Assembly (NCBI RefSeq): GCF_001403615.1
Contig: NZ_LN879457.1
Span: forward strand, 1,178,001 to 1,242,000
Length of the DNA stretch: 64,000 nucleotides
Origin: Desnuesiella massiliensis
Lineage (GTDB): Bacteria; Bacillota; Clostridia; Clostridiales; Clostridiaceae
Reading direction: 5' to 3'
The notes below the pieces were generated by a model. That model worked only from the letters and a program-made list of their open reading frames with translations, ran no database searches and had not been told where the DNA came from. Made by a program: the position numbers and the translations under genes. The first letter of the stretch is position 1, and each line of letters begins with the position of its first letter. Below, piece after piece: positions 60,865 through 64,000 of the stretch.

Positions 60865-61596
60865 TTACACCTCTTTATTTAAACTAGCAAAATATAAAAA
60901 AGCATCTTCTATGGTATTACCCTTGGATTTTACTTTAAGTAAATCTGGAGTTTCTAAGGCTATTATTTCACCTTCACGTATAAGAGCTAATCTGTCACAA
61001 TGTTCAGCTTCATCCATTACATGAGTGGTGAGTATTATGGTGGCGCCACCCTCTCTTATTCTTTCAAACTCATCCCAAAATTCTCTCCTCAAAACTGGAT
61101 CAATGCCTACAGTAGGCTCATCTAAAATCAATATTTCTGGTTCATGTATCAAAGCTATAGCTAAGGACAATCTTCTTTTCATTCCCCCGGAAAAATAAGA
61201 AACTTTTTTTCTCATATTTTCATCTAAGTTCACTAATTTTAATAGCTCTAAGGCCTTTTTCTTAGCTTTTTCTCCCTTTAAGCCATAGAGCTCTCCAAAA
61301 AATAAAAGATTATCTAAGGCTGATAAATCATCATAAAGAGCATCGGCTTGAGCCATATATCCTATTTTATCAGAAGCTTTTAATGAAGGCATTTTCATAC
61401 CTAGAACTCCAACCTCCCCCTTATTAGCCGCTATCATTCCTACTATAGCCTTTATTAGAGTGGTCTTGCCAGAGCCAGAGGGGCCTAAAATACCTAATAT
61501 TTCTCCTTTATTAACTTTAAAAGAAATATCTTTTAAAACTTCTTGCTTAGAAAAGCTTATATTTACATTATTAAGAGTTATTACTTCTTTACCCAT
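60865..61596 (-). CDS. ABC transporter ATPase, DrrA/CcmA type
   Basis: A 243-residue ATPase with Walker A GPSGSGKTT, Q-loop GYMAQADALYDDLSALDNLLFFGELYGL, signature FSGGMKRR, Walker B ILILDEPTVGIDP and the H-loop in LTTHVMDEAEHCDRLALIREGEI. This is the form found with ABC-2 permeases. AGGAGA precedes the ATG. It is first in a two-gene unit. Confidence 0.9.
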   Translation of the reverse strand: MGKEVITLNNVNISFSKQEVLKDISFKVNKGEILGILGPSGSGKTTLIKAIVGMIAANKGEVGVLGMKMPSLKASDKIGYMAQADALYDDLSALDNLLFFGELYGLKGEKAKKKALELLKLVNLDENMRKKVSYFSGGMKRRLSLAIALIHEPEILILDEPTVGIDPVLRREFWDEFERIREGGATIILTTHVMDEAEHCDRLALIREGEIIALETPDLLKVKSKGNTIEDAFLYFASLNKEV

Positions 61597-61734
61597 ATTA
61601 TTAAGTCTCCTTAAAGATTCAACAGTTGATTTTTATAGATTAAATTCTATCACTACGTTGGCGCATAATATAGAGTATTTTAACGAAAATCATAAATTTT
61701 ATTAGGAGAATTCAAATTATTAGAATTAATAAAC

Positions 61735-61767
61735 AAAAACCCCTAAGACTTTATTCTTAGAGGTTTT
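61735..61767 (-). terminator. Terminator of the anti-sigma gene
   Basis: On the minus strand AAAACCTCTAAGA pairs with TCTTAGGGGTTTT, followed by TGTTT, directly after the stop at 61775. Confidence 0.75.
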
Positions 61768-61774
61768 AACTGCT

Positions 61775-62701
61775 TTATTTTACTTCTTGTTCCTTCAAAG
61801 CTTTAATATATGCTTCTATAAAGCTAATAGCATCATTAATATCGTAATCGTCATAGCCTGAGACCATGCTATAATTTATGGAGTTATATTCCCACTGAAA
61901 ATATTTAACCTTTACTATTTTTTCAGGTTTTTCTGTTAGATTGGCCAGTCTAATATCAGAATATCGTGCAGCAGGAGCTTCAATAACTTTGCACTCTATA
62001 CCATCTAGAGAAAAGGTCTTAATAACTTCAGAATTATTAGGTTTGTGCTTAGGTTCATATTTAGAGCTAGAAAGATAGAATATATCTCTTTTAGAATTAC
62101 TATAGGATGCGGTTATAAACATGTCCATGGTGTAATTTTTAAGAATCGGAAGATAACTTTCATCTTCTAGAGACTTTATAACCTTAGATAGGATTAGCTC
62201 AGACTCTTTAAGGGTTATGTCTCTTACTGTTACTCCTGCTAAGGGGTCATCCCTACGCTGAAATTCCTTTGAAATTGTTTCGGGATAATAATAGGAAAAT
62301 CCTAATCTATACTTAAAATATTCTTTATTTGAATCATTTATTGAGATTCCTCCATAGTTTACATCGGTTTTATTTTGGTTTTCTAGCGCCTTTTCTACCA
62401 CGTATTCATTACCAGACTTTTTTATAATAAAGATGGTTCTTAAATCTTCATAAGCATTTGAAGCAAAGCTTCTTACTTCTGGTGAAATGCTTATAAGAGC
62501 AGCTAATATAATAATTAGAGAACAAAAAGAAATAGCTGTTTTTCTAAAAATTGGCTTATAAAAAAAGCTTATAGGTTTTTGTACTACTCCATCTTTTCTG
62601 TTCCAAGCTTCCTCAAAAATATCCTTTGAAGGCTTTATATGATAAGAGGTTATATTAATCTTAGATTTTAGCTCCCTGTCAAAAGCATTGCTTTTATCCA
62701 T
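61775..62701 (-). CDS. Probable membrane anti-sigma factor
   Basis: A 308-residue protein: about 65 cytoplasmic residues, one membrane helix (AISFCSLIIILAALISIS) and an extracytoplasmic domain of about 220 residues. ATG 62701 follows AAGGAAG and overlaps the sigma stop by 8 bases (ATGGATAA), so the pair is translationally coupled; an upstream in-frame start at 62740 is less likely. The topology fits an anti-sigma of the DUF4179-like, zinc-free type. It is unrelated in sequence to the anti-sigma candidate at 16762. Confidence 0.72.
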   Translation of the reverse strand: MDKSNAFDRELKSKINITSYHIKPSKDIFEEAWNRKDGVVQKPISFFYKPIFRKTAISFCSLIIILAALISISPEVRSFASNAYEDLRTIFIIKKSGNEYVVEKALENQNKTDVNYGGISINDSNKEYFKYRLGFSYYYPETISKEFQRRDDPLAGVTVRDITLKESELILSKVIKSLEDESYLPILKNYTMDMFITASYSNSKRDIFYLSSSKYEPKHKPNNSEVIKTFSLDGIECKVIEAPAARYSDIRLANLTEKPEKIVKVKYFQWEYNSINYSMVSGYDDYDINDAISFIEAYIKALKEQEVK

Positions 62702-63290
62702 TTTCACTGCACTTCCTTTCACTGATTTTTTCAAAGTCATATTCTAAATAAAAATCATCACTTAATTCTTTTTTTAAAAGAGATCTAGCATAAAATAGTC
62801 TGGATTTTACAGTAGCTTTAAGGCAACCAACCACCTTTGCTATTTCTTCTATGGACATATCATTAAAGTAATACAGTATTACTATGGTTTTTAGATTAAT
62901 GCTTAGGTTATTTACAGCCTTTTGAACTATATATTTAGTTTCATAAGTATCTAAAGCATCTTCTTGCAGCGGTGGTAGACTATTTAAAAGCAACTCATCA
63001 TGATTAGATATATCCATAGGTATTAAATAGGAATGTTTTTTTGTCATTGCCCATCCCGTACGGACTAGAATCTTAAAAAACCATACTTTAAAAGCTTCTG
63101 GATTTTTGAGTTTATTTATATCTTTAAAGCATTTTATATAGGTTTCTTGAAGGATATCTTCCGCAATGCCTCTAGTACCTGATATTAGATAAGCTGTAGC
63201 TAAGGCATCCTTTTCTATGGTTGATAAAAGTTCTTTAAAAGCATCTTTTTCTCCACGCTGACAGCGTTTTATTATTTCTTGCGTATCCAT
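62694..63290 (-). CDS. ECF-type RNA polymerase sigma factor
   Basis: A 198-residue sigma factor with region 2 (LATAYLISGTRGIAEDILQETYIKCFKDINKL, NPEAFKVWFFKILVRTGW) and region 4 (NLSINLKTIVILYYFNDMSIEEIAKVVGCLKATVKSRLFYARSLLKKEL). The start is ATG 63290 with GGGAGAAG upstream. It is followed by the coupled anti-sigma. I could not find a convincing ECF promoter in the 216 bases upstream. Confidence 0.9.
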   Translation of the reverse strand: MDTQEIIKRCQRGEKDAFKELLSTIEKDALATAYLISGTRGIAEDILQETYIKCFKDINKLKNPEAFKVWFFKILVRTGWAMTKKHSYLIPMDISNHDELLLNSLPPLQEDALDTYETKYIVQKAVNNLSINLKTIVILYYFNDMSIEEIAKVVGCLKATVKSRLFYARSLLKKELSDDFYLEYDFEKISERKCSENG

Positions 63291-63506
63291 TTTTTCTTCT
63301 CCCTTCCTTTTGGAGCTCCGTCATAATATAAGAGGGATACTTTAATAAAAAGGTTTTGTAGTTTTCAAATTTTATAAAAATATTTTTTTATATTTCTAAG
63401 ATAAACAATACCATATATTGCATAAAGCGTAAATTATAAGGAGCTATAGCTATTGAGAATGGTTTTATAAAATAAGCTAATAATAAAAGTGAAAGGAGGA
63501 ATGAAG

Positions 63507-63656
63507 ATGAGTAAAATTAAAGAAGATGGACCTACCACAGCTAAAATAGGAGGAATTTATACTAGGAATGCCATAGAAAGCTTTGAAAATAATATAGTAA
63601 GTCAAACAAATTATCTAGAAAAGGTAGAAAAGGATTCAAAAAATAGTAAAAAATAA
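63507..63656 (+). CDS. 49-residue small protein
   Basis: Begins MSKIKEDGPTTAKIGG and ends KDSKNSKK; hydrophilic, lysine-rich, no membrane helix. ATG 63507 lies 6 bases after AAGGAGGA, a very strong site; an ATG at 63501 touches the site and is unlikely. Divergent from the ECF sigma gene. Family not recognised; the composition recalls small spore- or stress-related proteins, but that is only an impression. Confidence 0.6.
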   Translation: MSKIKEDGPTTAKIGGIYTRNAIESFENNIVSQTNYLEKVEKDSKNSKK

Positions 63657-63674
63657 TTATAAAAATTCTTTCCA

Positions 63675-63917
63675 TTGAGAGCAGGTTAAGATTATGTGAT
63701 AATAAAGTTGACCGGTTAGTAAATTGGAAAGGGGTTGATTGATTTTGATCAAAAATTGGAGGTGTCTTTTAGCTTAAAAGGCTAAAGGATAACCCTAAGA
63801 CAGTGAGGAGGTTTTATACCTCCTCTATTAATTTGTATGACCTCGTTTAATATAGATTTTGAAGTTTGATATTTTCTGAATATTAGATATATAAGAAGGG
63901 GTACGGGGGTGTTAATA
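63675..63917 (+). promoter_or_regulatory. Promoter and possibly structured leader of the GNAT gene
   Basis: TTGAGA (63675-63680), a 17-bp spacer and GATAAT (63698-63703) would start a transcript near 63710. The leader then holds a two-part stem (GTCTT...AAGAC enclosing TTAGC...GCTAA, about 63766-63801). A strong hairpin GAGGAGGT/ACCTCCTC (63805-63825) follows, with a weak T-rich tail. This looks like an attenuator or riboswitch-like leader, but it does not match a class I know. Confidence 0.4.
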
Positions 63918-64000
63918 ATGGTATTATTTAAAGATATCACAAAAGAGAATTTTTGGGAATGCATTGAGCTTTCAGTGGGTAAAGAGCAAGTTGATTTTGT
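63918..64000 (+). CDS. GNAT-family acetyltransferase, 3' end outside window
   Basis: Only 27 codons are visible (KDITKENFWECIELSVG, then KEQVDF), starting at ATG 63918 after GGGGGT. This opening is typical of BltD/SpeG-like spermidine or diamine N-acetyltransferases in Firmicutes. The acetyl-CoA site lies beyond the window, so the call rests on the N-terminus alone. Confidence 0.55.
   Translation, partial: MVLFKDITKENFWECIELSVGKEQVDF

Noticed and set aside
60264..60887. Plus-strand 207-codon frame opposite the ABC-2 permease
   Set aside because: Shadow of the real minus-strand gene, which has the correct motifs, ribosome site and operon partner.

Overview
The window is AT-rich, gene-dense DNA. 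Its genes carry strong AGGAGG-type ribosome binding sites, GTG and TTG starts are common, and strong stem-loop terminators separate transcription units. Protein families (MATE pumps, BltR-like MerR, SEC-C methionine aminopeptidase, YedE/YedF/DUF3343 selenium cluster, formimidoylglutamase, TrmB, ECF sigma/anti-sigma pairs) point to a low-GC Gram-positive anaerobe, most likely Clostridium or a close relative. This is chromosomal sequence. I found no rRNA, tRNA, CRISPR array or prophage.

Layout. 1-10.9 kb: two ABC-2 type permeases (the first cut by the window edge), an AraC regulator with a GH39-like C-terminus, two MATE pumps around a MerR regulator, methionine aminopeptidase, and an XRE regulator with two small membrane proteins behind an unusually palindromic promoter. 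11-18.6 kb: an Rrf2-regulated oxidoreductase/LigB-dioxygenase unit, an orphan PTS EIIB-like protein, a P-loop kinase-like protein, a DUF454 protein, a TetR/membrane-protein pair, an ECF sigma/anti-sigma pair and msrA.

18.6-35.9 kb: a 17-kb surface-glycan locus. It holds a WbqC protein, UDP-sugar dehydrogenase and epimerase (WbpO/WbpP or TviB/TviC type), a DegT aminotransferase, a PglC-like initiating sugar transferase, glycosyltransferases (one frameshifted), an AsnB-type amidotransferase, a Wzy-like polymerase, three DUF2334 deacetylase paralogs, a FemAB/GNAT-like transferase and a Wzx flippase whose C-terminus carries a second FemAB-like domain. I infer a Wzy-dependent glycan containing an amidated uronic acid and further modified by deacetylation and acyl or aminoacyl transfer. 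Two members of a dispersed palindromic repeat family sit at the two borders of the locus.

36-46.9 kb: aspartase plus malic enzyme, a decayed IS1182-like element inserted at a terminator hairpin that it duplicated as a 28-bp direct repeat, a fatty-acid-hydroxylase-like protein, a RelA/SpoT-domain protein, hutG, a chemotaxis receptor and a selenium-metabolism cluster whose YedE looks like only a half protein. 47-64 kb: an ABC/FtsX exporter, an MBL-fold hydrolase, a candidate structured small RNA encoding a 16-residue peptide, an ArsR-type regulator with a heterodimeric ABC exporter, a TrmB/TauE/ornithine-cyclodeaminase unit, an ABC-2 exporter, a second ECF sigma/anti-sigma pair, a 49-residue small protein and the start of a GNAT acetyltransferase.

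The most noteworthy signals are the Wzx-FemAB fusion with its triplicated DUF2334 partners, the structured RNA/micropeptide at 51.4-51.6 kb, the IS insertion at a shared terminator, and the dispersed hairpin family. All family assignments come from reading motifs by eye; no searches were run.
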